A DNA stretch of 64,000 nt. It comes from Propionivibrio dicarboxylicus (lineage in GTDB: Bacteria > Pseudomonadota > Gammaproteobacteria > Burkholderiales > Rhodocyclaceae). The notes under the pieces are model-generated. The model had not been told where the DNA came from. It worked only from the letters and a program-made list of their open reading frames with translations, and did no database searches. How positions within the stretch are numbered: the stretch's first letter is position 1; each line of letters starts with the position of its first letter. The stretch covers positions 1 through 64,000 of the forward strand of contig NZ_FNCY01000020.1 of the NCBI RefSeq assembly GCF_900099695.1, written 5' to 3'. A program made the translations under genes and the position numbers. Of the stretch, positions 48,595 through 58,149 are shown piece after piece.

Positions 48595-49917
48595 ATGATG
48601 ACACTGATGGAAAAAATGGGGCTCCCCGGACTGTTCTTCCTGGTCTGCTTCGTCTATCCGATCCCGCATACGATCGCATTGCGCAACCTGATACTGGTGA
48701 TTCTGGTCGGCGCGAGCCTGTTCTGCATCGCCAAGCGGCCGCGTCGACTCGACGCAATCGACTGGAGCATTTTTCGCCCGTCGGCCGGCCTGCTCATCGC
48801 ACTCACGCTCTGGCTCTTGCTGCAAAGCGCGCTGATTTCGCCGCGGTCGGCCGAAGCACTTGAAATGTTCCGCGGCGACTGGCTCGTCGCCCTCGCAGTC
48901 GCGTTGGTCGCGATGGTGTCGACACTGACCGTCCGCGAGGTCGATCCCGACCGCCTCATTCTCGCACTAGTACTGGCACTGCTGGCACACATCATCCTGT
49001 TGTTCGGGTATCAGATCGCCGTGTGGCTTAGCACGGGCTATTTCCCCTGGCATAAGACGCCATTTGCGGAAAAGGATTACCACAGCATGCTGGCGACAAT
49101 CCTGGCGGTGCTGTCTCTCGGCGATCTGGTCGCCCGCGCCATCAATTCTCGTCGGTGTTTCCCCTGCGCCTGGTATTGGGTCGTTGCTGTGCTGATGCTT
49201 TGCTGCACCGCCAACCTGACACTTTGGGCGCGTTCGGGAAACATCATCATCGCCGTCGAATTCGTCGTCTGCTGCGTCATTTTTGTCGCCCTGGCGCCAG
49301 CATCTGGTACCAAGAGGACCGCGCTCGTCATCACGCTGGTCGCTTTGCTCGGCATCGGCGGTTGGCTGAGCGTACACAGTGACTCACGCTGGAGCGGCCT
49401 TCAGGAAGCCGCCGAGATCGCATTCGATACAGAAAACCATCTCGCCTGGCGCGACAGCAAAACCTACCCGCGCCCATTGACGAAGGCGGGAGATCCCGTC
49501 GAGGAATCGGCCTATCTCAGGCTCGCCTGGGCCAAAGTCGGTGTCGAGCAAATCGCCCTTTACCCGCTGGGACTCGGCTACGGTCACAAAGCCCTCGGCT
49601 GGGCTGTCGAGCGCAGTTACGGGGTGTCAACCGGACTCGAAAGCAGCCACTCCGGCCTGATCGATTTTACCCTTGCGAACGGCATTCCCGGATTGGTGCT
49701 GTGGCTGGCGCTGACAGCAGCGCTCACCCTCGCAGGCTGGAGGGGATTCCGGCAATACGGATCCCCGGCAGGACTCATGCTGACGCTCAGTGTTATCGCC
49801 TATCTCGTCCGCTGCCTGCTCGACGGACATCTCTCGGGTTTCCGTCTCGAAATGTATGCTTTCTTCGTTGGAGTGTTGATCGTGCGACAACTGCAGGAGA
49901 GCTCACGATGCGACTGA
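48595..49917 (+). CDS. O-antigen ligase family membrane protein (WaaL-like)
   Basis: A 440-residue polytopic membrane protein with about ten to eleven hydrophobic helices. A large periplasmic loop at about 260-340 contains SDSRWSGLQEA, HLAWRDSKTYPRPLT, and the family-type end GYGHKALGWAVERSYGVSTGLESSHSGLIDFTLANGIPGLVLWL. The HSGLIDFTLANGIPG block matches the conserved H-(S/N)-x-x-(L)-x-x-x-x-x-G motif of WaaL/Wzy_C proteins. It would join O-antigen to lipid A-core in the periplasm. A polymerase (Wzy) role is the alternative. ATG at 48595 or 48607. Divergence among ligases limits certainty. Confidence 0.82.
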   Translation: MMTLMEKMGLPGLFFLVCFVYPIPHTIALRNLILVILVGASLFCIAKRPRRLDAIDWSIFRPSAGLLIALTLWLLLQSALISPRSAEALEMFRGDWLVALAVALVAMVSTLTVREVDPDRLILALVLALLAHIILLFGYQIAVWLSTGYFPWHKTPFAEKDYHSMLATILAVLSLGDLVARAINSRRCFPCAWYWVVAVLMLCCTANLTLWARSGNIIIAVEFVVCCVIFVALAPASGTKRTALVITLVALLGIGGWLSVHSDSRWSGLQEAAEIAFDTENHLAWRDSKTYPRPLTKAGDPVEESAYLRLAWAKVGVEQIALYPLGLGYGHKALGWAVERSYGVSTGLESSHSGLIDFTLANGIPGLVLWLALTAALTLAGWRGFRQYGSPAGLMLTLSVIAYLVRCLLDGHLSGFRLEMYAFFVGVLIVRQLQESSRCD

Positions 49918-51044
49918 CCCAGATCAACCTGCAACCGCACTTCGGCGGTGGCGAGGTCTATACCGCCTTTCTGTCGCGGGCCTTCGACCGGCTCGGCATC
50001 GCGACGACGCTCTATGCACATCCCGACGCCGCCTTCTGGCACACGCTCGATCTGCCCACCTCGCTGCGCATCGAAACGGTTCCCGATGCCAAGGCGCTCG
50101 TCGCCGCGCTACCGCGGGCACCGCTCTGGTTGCTCAGCCACGGCCCTCAATTCGGGGAACTGCTTGCTGCCCGCGACGCACGCTGGCTGATCACCGCCAT
50201 GGCCCATATGCCCCTGCAAGGGCGTAATCCGCGCAGCTTCGACGACCATGACATGGTGTTTCCGGTCTCCGAGTGGGTTCGCAGTGGCCTGATCGCGGTC
50301 GGCGCGCCAAGCTGGCATTCAGCGCTGTACGGTCTGGCCGCCCTAGACCCGCAACGCAACAACGCGACCGCAACGATCGTCAGGACATCGCGATACGACT
50401 GGGATCGGCGGAAATTCCGCGACCGTTTGCTCGGCACCCTCAACCCGCTGGTGCAACCCTTCATTCCCCCCCGCCCATTCACCCGACGTCCCGGCCTGAC
50501 GCTCGGCATCGTCTCGCGGCTGACGCCGATCAAGCAATTCCCACAACTCTTCGACCGGCTGGCACCGGTGCTCGCCCGCTTTCCCTCGGTCAACCTCGAG
50601 ATCTTCGGCAGCGGTGGCTACGCCTCGGTGCGCGATCTCGATGCCGCCCTGAAGCCGATTGCCGACCGCACGCGCTTCTGGGGACAACAACGCGACGTCC
50701 GCGCCGTCTACGCCCAACTCGACTACCTGCTGACCGGCCTGCCGGAAAAGGAAGCCCTCGGACTCAATGTCATCGAAGCCCAGGCCTGCGATCTGCCGGT
50801 GCTGGCGGTCAAGGCGCCGCCTTTTACGGAAACGGTGTGCGACGGTGTCACGGGTTATTTCTACCGCGATCCGCGCGAAGATGGCGGCGAAGATTTCGCG
50901 CACCTGATCGAGCGCTTGCTGACACAGGACATCAGACTCCATCCGGCAACTGCGCGCGACCATCTGGAGCGCTTTTCCTTCGACGCGTTTGTAGACCGCC
51001 TGCGTCCGATCGTCGCCTGGGCTGAAAATAGGCTGGCATCATGA
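49908..51044 (+). CDS. Family 4 glycosyltransferase
   Basis: A 378-residue GT-B enzyme. MRLTQINLQPHFGGGEVYTAFLSRAFDRLGIATTLY gives the glycine-rich acceptor loop. VSRLTPIKQFPQLFDRLAPVLARFPSVNLEIFGSGGY is the donor domain, followed by LTGLPEKEALGLNVIEAQACDLPVLAVKAPPFTETV with the E-x7-E region. A good ribosome site (CAGGAGA) at about 49894 sets the start, 10 nt inside the ligase gene. The next gene overlaps by 4 nt. Probably LPS core; sugar unknown. Confidence 0.87.
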   Translation: MRLTQINLQPHFGGGEVYTAFLSRAFDRLGIATTLYAHPDAAFWHTLDLPTSLRIETVPDAKALVAALPRAPLWLLSHGPQFGELLAARDARWLITAMAHMPLQGRNPRSFDDHDMVFPVSEWVRSGLIAVGAPSWHSALYGLAALDPQRNNATATIVRTSRYDWDRRKFRDRLLGTLNPLVQPFIPPRPFTRRPGLTLGIVSRLTPIKQFPQLFDRLAPVLARFPSVNLEIFGSGGYASVRDLDAALKPIADRTRFWGQQRDVRAVYAQLDYLLTGLPEKEALGLNVIEAQACDLPVLAVKAPPFTETVCDGVTGYFYRDPREDGGEDFAHLIERLLTQDIRLHPATARDHLERFSFDAFVDRLRPIVAWAENRLAS

Positions 51045-52039
51045 AAATTCTGGTCATCCGCCGCGACAACATCGGCGACCTCGTCTGCACGACACCGCTG
51101 ATCTCGGCATTACGGCGTCATTGGCCGGGCGCCCGCATCGAGACGCTCGTCAATAGTTACAATGCCCCGGTCCTTGCCGGCAACCCCGATCTCGACGCCG
51201 TCCACGCCTATCGCAAGGCCAAGCACCGCAACGCCGGCGAGTCGCAAATCGCCATCTGGATGGAAACGCTCGGCCTGATCCTGCGCTTGCGCCGGACCCG
51301 CTTCGATCTGATCGTCGTTGCCACCCCTGGCCCGCAACCGGGCGCCGTCAAGTTCGCCCGCTGGATCGGTGCCAAGACGATATTGGCGCATTCGGCGGCA
51401 GACAACGATACAGGCCACGAAAGCGAACGCGTCATGCGTCTGCTCCATCCGCTGGGCATCGACACGACACCGGGACCGCTGACGCTGCACGCTGACCCTG
51501 CGCTCGCACACGCTGTCACGCTGCCGCCCGCGCCCATCGCCAATGCACCCATCATCGGCCTGCACATCTCGGCACGAAAACCGTCGCAGCGCTGGCCGAT
51601 CGAACGCTTCGCCGATCTCGCACATGCCCTGCACCAACGCGACGGGAGCCGGTTTCTGCTGTTCTGGTCGCCCGGCAACGACGATCATCCACAGCATCCC
51701 GGTGACGACCGGAAGGCCGCCAAGCTGATCGAGGCTTGCGTCGACCTGCCGTTCACCGCCTGCCCCACCCACCATCTCGAGGATCTGATTGCCGGACTGT
51801 CGCGTTGCGACCGCGTCATTTGTTCCGACGGCGGCGCCATGCACGTCGCCGCCGGACTCGGCAAGCCGATCGTCTGTTTCTTCGGCAATTCCGGACCCGA
51901 GCGCTGGCACCCCTGGGGCGTCCCCTACGAAGTATTGCAACCTGCCAGTCTCGATGTTGCCGACATCAGCGTCGATGATGCCTTGGCCGCCTGCCTGCGA
52001 CTGGAGCTGCGCCTGGCCTCCGACCAGGCGCGGCGATAG
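51041..52039 (+). CDS. Family 9 glycosyltransferase (heptosyltransferase-like)
   Basis: A 332-residue GT9 enzyme. MKILVIRRDNIGDLVCTTPLISALRRHWPGARIETLVN is the N-terminal block. IIGLHISARKPSQRWPIERFADLAHAL is the central donor-binding stretch, and CDRVICSDGGAMHVAAGLGKPIVCFFGNSGPERWHPWG the C-terminal one. It likely transfers heptose in LPS core synthesis. It overlaps the preceding gene by 4 nt and is 16 nt before the next GT9 gene. Confidence 0.9.
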   Translation: MKILVIRRDNIGDLVCTTPLISALRRHWPGARIETLVNSYNAPVLAGNPDLDAVHAYRKAKHRNAGESQIAIWMETLGLILRLRRTRFDLIVVATPGPQPGAVKFARWIGAKTILAHSAADNDTGHESERVMRLLHPLGIDTTPGPLTLHADPALAHAVTLPPAPIANAPIIGLHISARKPSQRWPIERFADLAHALHQRDGSRFLLFWSPGNDDHPQHPGDDRKAAKLIEACVDLPFTACPTHHLEDLIAGLSRCDRVICSDGGAMHVAAGLGKPIVCFFGNSGPERWHPWGVPYEVLQPASLDVADISVDDALAACLRLELRLASDQARR

Positions 52040-52055
52040 CGGTTAAAATCCCGCC

Positions 52056-53138
52056 ATGCTCAAGGACACCATTCCTCTCGACCGTCTCCGCCGCGTGCTG
52101 GTCGTCAAGCTGCGCCATCACGGCGACGTGCTGCTCAGTTCGCCGGTATTCTCGGTGCTGAAAGCACATGCGCCGCTGGCTGACATCGATGCGCTCGTCT
52201 ACGCCGACACGGCCGACATGTTGTCGCAGCATCCGGCCATCGATCAATTACATGTCATCGACCCCCGCTGGAAGAAGTTGGGTCCTTGGGGTCACATCAG
52301 CGCCGAACTGCAACTGCTGCGCGCCCTGCGCGCCCGCCGCTACGACCTCGTCATTCATCTCACCAACCACCCGCGCGGTGCCTGGATTGCCCGCTGCTGC
52401 AGTGCGCGCTGGTCGGTCGCGCCGCGCACCGGCGGGCGCGGACGGTGGTGGCAAAACGCCTTCAGCCATTTCTACCCGACACCGCGCCACGCCCTGCGTC
52501 ATACCGTTGAACTGAACCTCGACGCCCTGCGCCGACTCGGCATTCAGCCGACACCGGATTCCCGTCGGCTCTCGCTGGTTCCCGGCCCTGCCGCCGAAAC
52601 CCGCGTCGACGCATTACTGCAGGAAATCGGCATCTCCCGGCAAGCCTTCATCCATCTGCACCCGGCCTCGCGTTGGTTCTTCAAGTGCTGGACCGTCGAC
52701 AACATGGCCGCACTGGTCGATCGGCTACACGCCGCCGGCCATGCCGTCGTATTGTCCGCCGCGCCCGACGCCGAAGAGCGGCGCATGATCGAAGCGATCC
52801 AGGCAAAGGTCGCCACCCCGGCATTCAGCTTCGCCGGCCAGCTCTCGCTCAAGGAACTGGCGGCGCTGGCCGCCCGCGCACGACTGTTCATCGGTGTCGA
52901 CTCGGCGCCCATGCACATCGCCGCGGCCATGGGGACGCCGGTCGTCGCGTTGTTCGGTCCCTCGGGCGACAAGGAATGGGGGCCGTGGGGCGTGCCGCAC
53001 CGGGTTGTCGCCAGCACGTCCCATCCATGCCGCCCTTGTGGCCTGGACGGCTGCGCCGGCAGCAAGGTCAGCGACTGTCTGGTGACATTGCCGCTGACGC
53101 AGGTCTGGCAGGCCGTCGAGGAATTGCTGTCTGCATGA
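52056..53138 (+). CDS. Family 9 glycosyltransferase, WaaQ (heptosyltransferase III)-like
   Basis: A 360-residue GT9 enzyme. VLVVKLRHHGDVLLSSPVFSVLKAHAP, with the KLRHHGDVLL variant typical of WaaQ. FIHLHPASRWFFKCWTVDNMAALVDRL is characteristic of the WaaQ subgroup, and ARLFIGVDSAPMHIAAAMGTPVVALFGPSGDKEWGPWG ends the donor site. WaaQ adds the branching third heptose of the core. The C-terminus carries a four-Cys cluster (HPCRPCGLDGCAGSKVSDC), also seen in WaaQ proteins. It overlaps the WaaG-like gene by 4 nt. Confidence 0.87.
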   Translation: MLKDTIPLDRLRRVLVVKLRHHGDVLLSSPVFSVLKAHAPLADIDALVYADTADMLSQHPAIDQLHVIDPRWKKLGPWGHISAELQLLRALRARRYDLVIHLTNHPRGAWIARCCSARWSVAPRTGGRGRWWQNAFSHFYPTPRHALRHTVELNLDALRRLGIQPTPDSRRLSLVPGPAAETRVDALLQEIGISRQAFIHLHPASRWFFKCWTVDNMAALVDRLHAAGHAVVLSAAPDAEERRMIEAIQAKVATPAFSFAGQLSLKELAALAARARLFIGVDSAPMHIAAAMGTPVVALFGPSGDKEWGPWGVPHRVVASTSHPCRPCGLDGCAGSKVSDCLVTLPLTQVWQAVEELLSA

Positions 53139-54295
53139 ATACCACCGAACGCCCGCTTCGCCTTGCGCTCGTGCGTCAGCGCTACAACCCGTTCGGCGGC
53201 GCCGAGCGTTTCATCGAACGCGCGCTCGGCGCGCTCGTGCGCGAGGGTGCGGAGATCACGCTGATCACGCGCGACTGGAGCGGCGCGCCACGCGAAGGTT
53301 TCCGTCAACAACGCTGCGACCCTGGGTATTCCAAACTCTTCGGTGGCCGCGCCGCGCGCGACCGCAGCTTCGCCAAATGCGCGCAGCGTGAGATGCGCAA
53401 CGGCGACTATGACATCACCCAGTCGCACGAACGCATCCCCGGCTGCATGATTTTCCGCGCCGGCGACGGCGTCCACGCCGCCTGGCTCGATCACCGCGGC
53501 CGCGACCAGTCGCCGCTGGCCCGTTATGCCACACGACTCGCCCCCTTTCACCGTTTCATCCTCGCGCAGGAAGCGGCGATGCTCGCCGCCCCGGAATTGC
53601 GTGCCGTCATCTGCAACTCGGTGATGGTCCGCGAGGAGATGCGCCAGTATTACGACGTCCCCGAAAGCAAGCTGGTCGTCATCGAAAACGGCATCGACCT
53701 CGACCAGTACCATCCGCGCGTCGCCGACCTCTGGCGGGTAAAGCAGCGCGAGGCGCTCGGACTCGATCCGGACGGCCCGGTCTTCCTCTACGTCGGCAGC
53801 GGCTTCGCCCGCAAAGGTGTGCCGCAGCTCATCGAAGCGCTGGCGCGCTGCCGCCATCGGCACAGCCGCCTCGTCATCGTCGGCGAAGACCGTCACGCCG
53901 CCGCCTACCGCACGCAGGCCGCCCGCCTCGGCCTTGATGCACGCATCATTTTCGCCGGGCCACAGAAAGACGTCCTGCCGTATTACGGCATGGCCGATGC
54001 TTTTGTCCTGCCGACACGCTACGACCCGATGCCGAACGCCGCCCTTGAAGCGCTCGCCTGCGGATTGCCGACGATCACCTCGACGACTTGCGGCATCGCC
54101 GCCCGCATCCGCGACGGCGAGAATGGCTTCGTCGGCGATGCGCTCGACATCGACCGGCTCGCCGCCCATCTCGACATCCTCAGCGCCCCGGGCCAAGCCG
54201 ACGGCATGCGTGCGGCGGCGCGCGCCGCTGTGGCTGACCTCGGTCTCGGCCACATGGCCGACGAACTGCTGAACCTTTACCGCCGCCTGCGCTAG
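53135..54295 (+). CDS. Family 4 glycosyltransferase, WaaG-like (core glucosyltransferase I)
   Basis: A 386-residue GT-B enzyme. [24 protein letters not shown] is the WaaG N-terminal signature. THERIPGC-like [85 protein letters not shown] and [28 protein letters not shown] follow the order seen in WaaG. That enzyme adds glucose to heptose II of the core. Overlap with waaQ-like gene matches the waaQ-waaG pairing known from enterobacterial core loci. An upstream open frame from 52673 is out-of-frame waaQ sequence. Confidence 0.9.
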   Translation: MNTTERPLRLALVRQRYNPFGGAERFIERALGALVREGAEITLITRDWSGAPREGFRQQRCDPGYSKLFGGRAARDRSFAKCAQREMRNGDYDITQSHERIPGCMIFRAGDGVHAAWLDHRGRDQSPLARYATRLAPFHRFILAQEAAMLAAPELRAVICNSVMVREEMRQYYDVPESKLVVIENGIDLDQYHPRVADLWRVKQREALGLDPDGPVFLYVGSGFARKGVPQLIEALARCRHRHSRLVIVGEDRHAAAYRTQAARLGLDARIIFAGPQKDVLPYYGMADAFVLPTRYDPMPNAALEALACGLPTITSTTCGIAARIRDGENGFVGDALDIDRLAAHLDILSAPGQADGMRAAARAAVADLGLGHMADELLNLYRRLR

Positions 54296-54333
54296 AATCG
54301 CGTATTGATTTTTTCCCCCTTGAAGACCTCTCC

Positions 54334-55659
54334 ATGAAAATCACCCTCATCGGCACCGGCTATGTCGGCCTGGTCACGGGCACCTGTCTCGCGGAAGTCG
54401 GCAACGACGTCCTCTGCCTCGACGTCGATCCGCGCAAGATCGACCTGCTCAAGTCGGGCGGCATCCCGATCTTCGAACCCGGTCTCGACGACCTCGTCCG
54501 GCGCAACGTCGCGGCCGGCCGCCTGCAGTTCACCACCGACATCGAGGCCGCCGTGCATTTCGGCGACATCCAGTTCATCGCCGTCGGCACGCCCCCCGAC
54601 GAAGACGGTTCTGCCGACCTGCAATACGTCACCGCGGCAGCCCGTAACATCGGACGCCACATGACCGGCTACAAACTCGTCGTCGACAAATCGACCGTCC
54701 CGGTCGGCACCGCCGACCGCGTCCGCGCCGCCATTCGCGAAGAACTCGGCAGCCGCGGCGTCGATATCGACTTCTCGGTCGCCTCGAACCCCGAATTCCT
54801 CAAGGAAGGCGCGGCCATCGAGGACTTCATGAAGCCCGATCGCATCGTCATCGGCACCGACAACGAACAAGCCACGCAACTGCTGCGTCGTCTCTACGCA
54901 CCGTTCCAGCGCAACCACGAACGCCTCGTGACCATGGACATCCGCTCGGCCGAACTGACCAAGTACGCCGCCAACGCGATGCTGGCCACACGCATTTCCT
55001 TCATGAACGAACTCGCCGTCCTGGCCGAGAAGCTCGGCGCCGACATCGAACTCGTGCGCCAGGGCATCGGTTCCGACCCCCGCATCGGCTACCACTTCCT
55101 TTACGCCGGTTGCGGCTATGGTGGCTCGTGCTTCCCGAAGGACGTCCAGGCGCTGCGCCGGACGGCAGAAGAAAGCGGCGCGCCGTTGCGCGTCCTCAAC
55201 GCGGTCGAAGAGGCCAACGAAGCTCAGAAGAGCGTGTTGATCACCAAGCTCAAGGCGCGCTTCGGCGAAGCCCTGGCTGGACGCCGCTTCGCGCTCTGGG
55301 GGCTGGCCTTCAAGCCCAACACCGACGACATGCGCGAGGCGCCGAGCCGCGTCATGATGGAAGCACTCTGGGCGATGGGCGCCAGCGTCACCGCCTATGA
55401 CCCGGCGGCGATGGAGGAAACGCATCGCATCTACGGCGACCGCCCCGATCTCACGCTCGTCGACACGCCGATGAAAGCCCTCGCCGATGCCGACGCGCTG
55501 CTCATCGTCACCGAGTGGAAAGCGTTCCGCAGTCCCGATTTCGCCGCCATGAAATCGCTGCTCAAGGCGCCGGTCATTTTCGACGGTCGCAACCTGTACG
55601 ACCCGGCGACGATCCAGCGCGAAGGCTTCGAGTACTACCCGATCGGACGCCGCGTCTGA
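54334..55659 (+). CDS. ugd: UDP-glucose 6-dehydrogenase
   Basis: A 441-residue NAD-dependent enzyme oxidising UDP-glucose to UDP-glucuronate. N-terminal [64 protein letters not shown], the catalytic Cys266 in [18 protein letters not shown], and [13 protein letters not shown] near 330. Closes the LPS cluster 38 nt after the WaaG-like gene. The epimerase at 13493 could convert its product to UDP-galacturonate. A perfect hairpin follows 16 nt after the stop. Confidence 0.97.
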   Translation: MKITLIGTGYVGLVTGTCLAEVGNDVLCLDVDPRKIDLLKSGGIPIFEPGLDDLVRRNVAAGRLQFTTDIEAAVHFGDIQFIAVGTPPDEDGSADLQYVTAAARNIGRHMTGYKLVVDKSTVPVGTADRVRAAIREELGSRGVDIDFSVASNPEFLKEGAAIEDFMKPDRIVIGTDNEQATQLLRRLYAPFQRNHERLVTMDIRSAELTKYAANAMLATRISFMNELAVLAEKLGADIELVRQGIGSDPRIGYHFLYAGCGYGGSCFPKDVQALRRTAEESGAPLRVLNAVEEANEAQKSVLITKLKARFGEALAGRRFALWGLAFKPNTDDMREAPSRVMMEALWAMGASVTAYDPAAMEETHRIYGDRPDLTLVDTPMKALADADALLIVTEWKAFRSPDFAAMKSLLKAPVIFDGRNLYDPATIQREGFEYYPIGRRV

Positions 55660-55675
55660 AGCCTCCCGCGCACAG

Positions 55676-55697
55676 CGGCACCCCGCTCGGGGTGCCG
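55676..55697 (+). terminator. Hairpin terminator after ugd
   Basis: A 9-bp perfect stem CGGCACCCC/GGGGTGCCG with loop GCTC, 16 nt downstream of the ugd stop. The U-run is minimal (TTC). It probably ends the long msbA-to-ugd transcript, possibly together with the facing acyltransferase transcript. Confidence 0.6.
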
Positions 55698-55735
55698 TTC
55701 GCCGCGACGATAACCGCCGCCAGCGCAGGGCGCTC

Positions 55736-56605
55736 TTAGGCGGTTTTCTCGCCCGCTCCCGGTGGCGGCTCGGCCCCCGCCGGCCGCTTGTAGCGGTTAT
55801 AGCCCCAGAGATATTGCGCCGGACATTGACGAATCAGCGCCTCGATCTCGTGACTGATCTGTTGCGCACGATTTTCGGTCGATCCGGCCAACGCTTGCCG
55901 CGGCGCTTGCAAGTGAAAATGGAATCCTGCCCCCGCCGGCAAACGTTCGACCCAGAGCATGATGACGGCGGCACCGCTTTCGCTCAACCGTGCCGCCAGC
56001 GTCATGGTGTAAGCCGGCTTGCCAAAAAAATCGACCCAAAGCCCTTCTCCGACTTTCGGCGCCTGGTCAGGCAGCATACCGACGGCCTCGCCCCTTTTTA
56101 ACGCCTTGAGCAAGGTCCTCACGCCGGAAAGATCGGCAGTCGCGATCTGCAAGCCATCCCGCTTCCGCCCGGTCTCGATCAGCATCTGCATCCAGCGCCG
56201 CTTCGGCGGCCGGTACATGACCGTAATCGGCGCATACCTGGAAAGATAATGACTGATGATCTCGTAGCATCCCAAATGCGGCGTCAGATAAAGAATGCCT
56301 TTTCCCTCGCGCATCGCCTGCTCGGCGAGTTCCCAGCCGGTAATTTTCACCACACGCTGGATGACTTCATCCTGCGGACGCAGCCAGATCTTCGGCAACT
56401 CCATGGCCTGGCGACCGGCATGGGCGATGGCGGACGAACGAATTTTTCGCGCCGCCGTTTCCCCCAACGCCAAGGTCAGATTCTCGTCCAGATGGCGGCG
56501 ATAAGTCGGCGACAGCGCCCAGATCAACCCGCCGAGACCGGCCCCCAGCGCATGCAGCCAGGACAAGGGGGCATAACTCAACACACGAAATAGAAAGATC
56601 ACGAA
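55736..56605 (-). CDS. Lipid A late acyltransferase (LpxL/LpxM family), copy 2
   Basis: A 289-residue inner-membrane acyltransferase. N-terminal hydrophobic anchor MIFLFRVLSYAPLSWLHALGAGLGGLIWAL. The catalytic HX4E motif is in YLTPHLGCYEII near 100-111, then YRPPKRRWMQMLIETGRKRDG, GMLPDQAPKVGEGLWVDFFGKPAYT and PAQYLWGYNRYKRP. Start: GTG at 56605 is preceded by AGAGG at a good distance. A GTG at 56641 would overlap the metK promoter. Likely adds the second late acyl chain of lipid A, partner to the gene at 36918. Divergent from metK. Confidence 0.9.
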   Translation of the reverse strand, partial: FVIFLFRVLSYAPLSWLHALGAGLGGLIWALSPTYRRHLDENLTLALGETAARKIRSSAIAHAGRQAMELPKIWLRPQDEVIQRVVKITGWELAEQAMREGKGILYLTPHLGCYEIISHYLSRYAPITVMYRPPKRRWMQMLIETGRKRDGLQIATADLSGVRTLLKALKRGEAVGMLPDQAPKVGEGLWVDFFGKPAYTMTLAARLSESGAAVIMLWVERLPAGAGFHFHLQAPRQALAGSTENRAQQISHEIEALIRQCPAQYLWGYNRYKRPAGAEPPPGAGEKTA

Positions 56606-56625
56606 AACCTCTGCAACGATCCGGT

Positions 56626-56654
56626 TTGACCCGACATTCACGAGAAACTACAAT
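56626..56654 (+). promoter_or_regulatory. Strong sigma70 promoter of metK
   Basis: TTGACC (56626-56631), 17-nt spacer, TACAAT (56649-56654): one mismatch in each hexamer (TTGACA, TATAAT) with optimal spacing. Transcription should start near 56661, giving a 5' leader of about 140 nt before the metK ATG. Confidence 0.75.
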
Positions 56655-56660
56655 TATCCC

Positions 56661-56790
56661 ATTCGCCGAGTTAATCAGGACAACTTGCGGGGCGAACGAA
56701 ATCGGAAAACCGGTTTCAAAATACTGCTAAAGCGTCGTCTGCTCGAACCCCGGAGCCGGCAACGCCAGCCGACCGGGGTTTTCATTTGGA
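56661..56790 (+). promoter_or_regulatory. Structured metK leader, candidate riboswitch/attenuator
   Basis: Three hairpins follow the promoter. First, TTCGCC/GGCGAA (56662-56667 with 56691-56696) enclosing AGTT/AACT. Second, an 8-bp stem GAAATCGG/CCGGTTTC with loop AAAA (56698-56717). Third, an 8-bp terminator-like stem AACCCCGG/CCGGGGTT (56746-56753 with 56773-56780) followed by TTCATTT. The ribosome site GGAG follows directly. Terminator-before-start layout upstream of S-adenosylmethionine synthetase suggests SAM-responsive attenuation. I could not match it to a named SAM or SAH riboswitch class by eye. Confidence 0.55.
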
Positions 56791-56800
56791 GCAGAAGCAC

Positions 56801-57967
56801 ATGTCGCACGAGTATCTTTTTACTTCCGAATCGGTATCCGAAGGCCATCCCGACAAAGTCGCCGACCAGATTTCCGACTCGGTGCTCGACGCCATCCTGG
56901 CCGAAGACCCGAAAGGTCGCGTCGCCTGCGAGACGCTGGTATCGACCGGCCTCGTCGTCATCTCCGGCGAGATCACCACCAAGGCACACATCAACTATCG
57001 TGAAATCGCCCAGGAGACCGTCCGCCGCATCGGCTACAACGACTCCGAGATCGGCTTCGACTATAAGAGCTGCGCCGTGCTCGCCGCCATCAACCGCCAG
57101 TCGCCCGACATCGCGCAGGGCGTCAATGAAGGTCAGGGCATCGACCTCGATCAGGGTGCCGGCGACCAGGGCCTGATGTTCGGCTACGCCTGCAACGAAA
57201 CGCCGACCCTGATGCCGCTGCCGATCTATTACGCGCATCGTTTGATGGAGCGCCAGGCTGAAGTACGCCGCGACGGCCGCCTGCCCTGGCTGCGCCCGGA
57301 TGCCAAGAGCCAGCTGACGGTCAAGTACGTCGACAACAAGCCGGTCGCGATCGACACCGTCGTGCTCTCCACCCAGCATGGCCCGGACGTCTCGCACGCA
57401 CAGATTTCGGAAGCCGTGATCGAAGAAATCATCAAGCCGGTCCTCCCGAAGGAACTGATCTCCGCTGAAACGCGTTACCTCGTCAACCCGACCGGTCGTT
57501 TCGTCGTCGGCGGACCACACGGCGACTGCGGCCTGACCGGGCGCAAGATCATCGTTGACAGCTACGGCGGCATGGCACGTCACGGCGGCGGCGCTTTCTC
57601 GGGCAAGGATCCGTCAAAGGTCGACCGCTCGGCCGCCTATGCGGCGCGTTACGTTGCCAAGAACGTCGTTGCCGCCGGCCTTGCCGACCGCTGCGAAGTG
57701 CAGATCGCCTACGCGATCGGCGTCGCCAAGCCGGTCTCGTTGATGGTCGACACCTTCGGCACGGGCAAGATCGCCGACACGAAGATCGTCGAACTCATCG
57801 GCAAGCACTTCGACCTGCGTCCCAAGGGCATCATCCAGTCGCTCAACCTGCTGCGCCCGATCTACGCCAAGACGGCAGCCTACGGCCACTTCGGTCGCGA
57901 CGAGCCGGAGTTCACCTGGGAAGCAACCGACAAGGCCGCCGCACTGCGCGCCGACGCCGGTCTGTAA
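56801..57967 (+). CDS. metK: S-adenosylmethionine synthetase
   Basis: A 388-residue enzyme making SAM from methionine and [29 protein letters not shown] is the canonical start with the catalytic His in GHPDK. Then [51 protein letters not shown]-type block [21 protein letters not shown] near 235-255, and [23 protein letters not shown] ribosome site 10 nt before the ATG. A further in-frame ATG at 56786 is inside the leader and rejected. metK next to a lipid A acyltransferase gene is a common betaproteobacterial arrangement. Confidence 0.98.
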   Translation: MSHEYLFTSESVSEGHPDKVADQISDSVLDAILAEDPKGRVACETLVSTGLVVISGEITTKAHINYREIAQETVRRIGYNDSEIGFDYKSCAVLAAINRQSPDIAQGVNEGQGIDLDQGAGDQGLMFGYACNETPTLMPLPIYYAHRLMERQAEVRRDGRLPWLRPDAKSQLTVKYVDNKPVAIDTVVLSTQHGPDVSHAQISEAVIEEIIKPVLPKELISAETRYLVNPTGRFVVGGPHGDCGLTGRKIIVDSYGGMARHGGGAFSGKDPSKVDRSAAYAARYVAKNVVAAGLADRCEVQIAYAIGVAKPVSLMVDTFGTGKIADTKIVELIGKHFDLRPKGIIQSLNLLRPIYAKTAAYGHFGRDEPEFTWEATDKAAALRADAGL

Positions 57968-58034
57968 TCTACCGGAACCGGGCCGATCGGCAGCGATACC
58001 GACCGGCCCGCAAGAAAAGGAAGTCTTCAACAAG

Positions 58035-58068
58035 AATGCGCTGGCATTGGAATGCCAGCGCATTTTTC
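58035..58068 (+). terminator. Rho-independent terminator after metK
   Basis: A 14-bp perfect stem (58035-58048 with 58051-58064) and 2-nt loop as drawn, followed by TTTT. The arms begin AATGCGC and end GCGCATT. A further GC-rich inverted repeat (GGGCCG...CGGCCC) lies between the metK stop and this terminator. Confidence 0.85.
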
Positions 58069-58149
58069 ATCCTTCCCACCGGAGCAACGCGGACCGAAGG
58101 ATCGGATTTCGGTGTAGACTCGCGACAAAACGGCCTTTCCCTATAGCCA

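Noticed and set aside
56661-56790. Assignment of the metK leader to SAM-II or SAH riboswitch
   Set aside because: The conserved core sequences of those classes were not found by eye, so it is reported only as an unclassified candidate.
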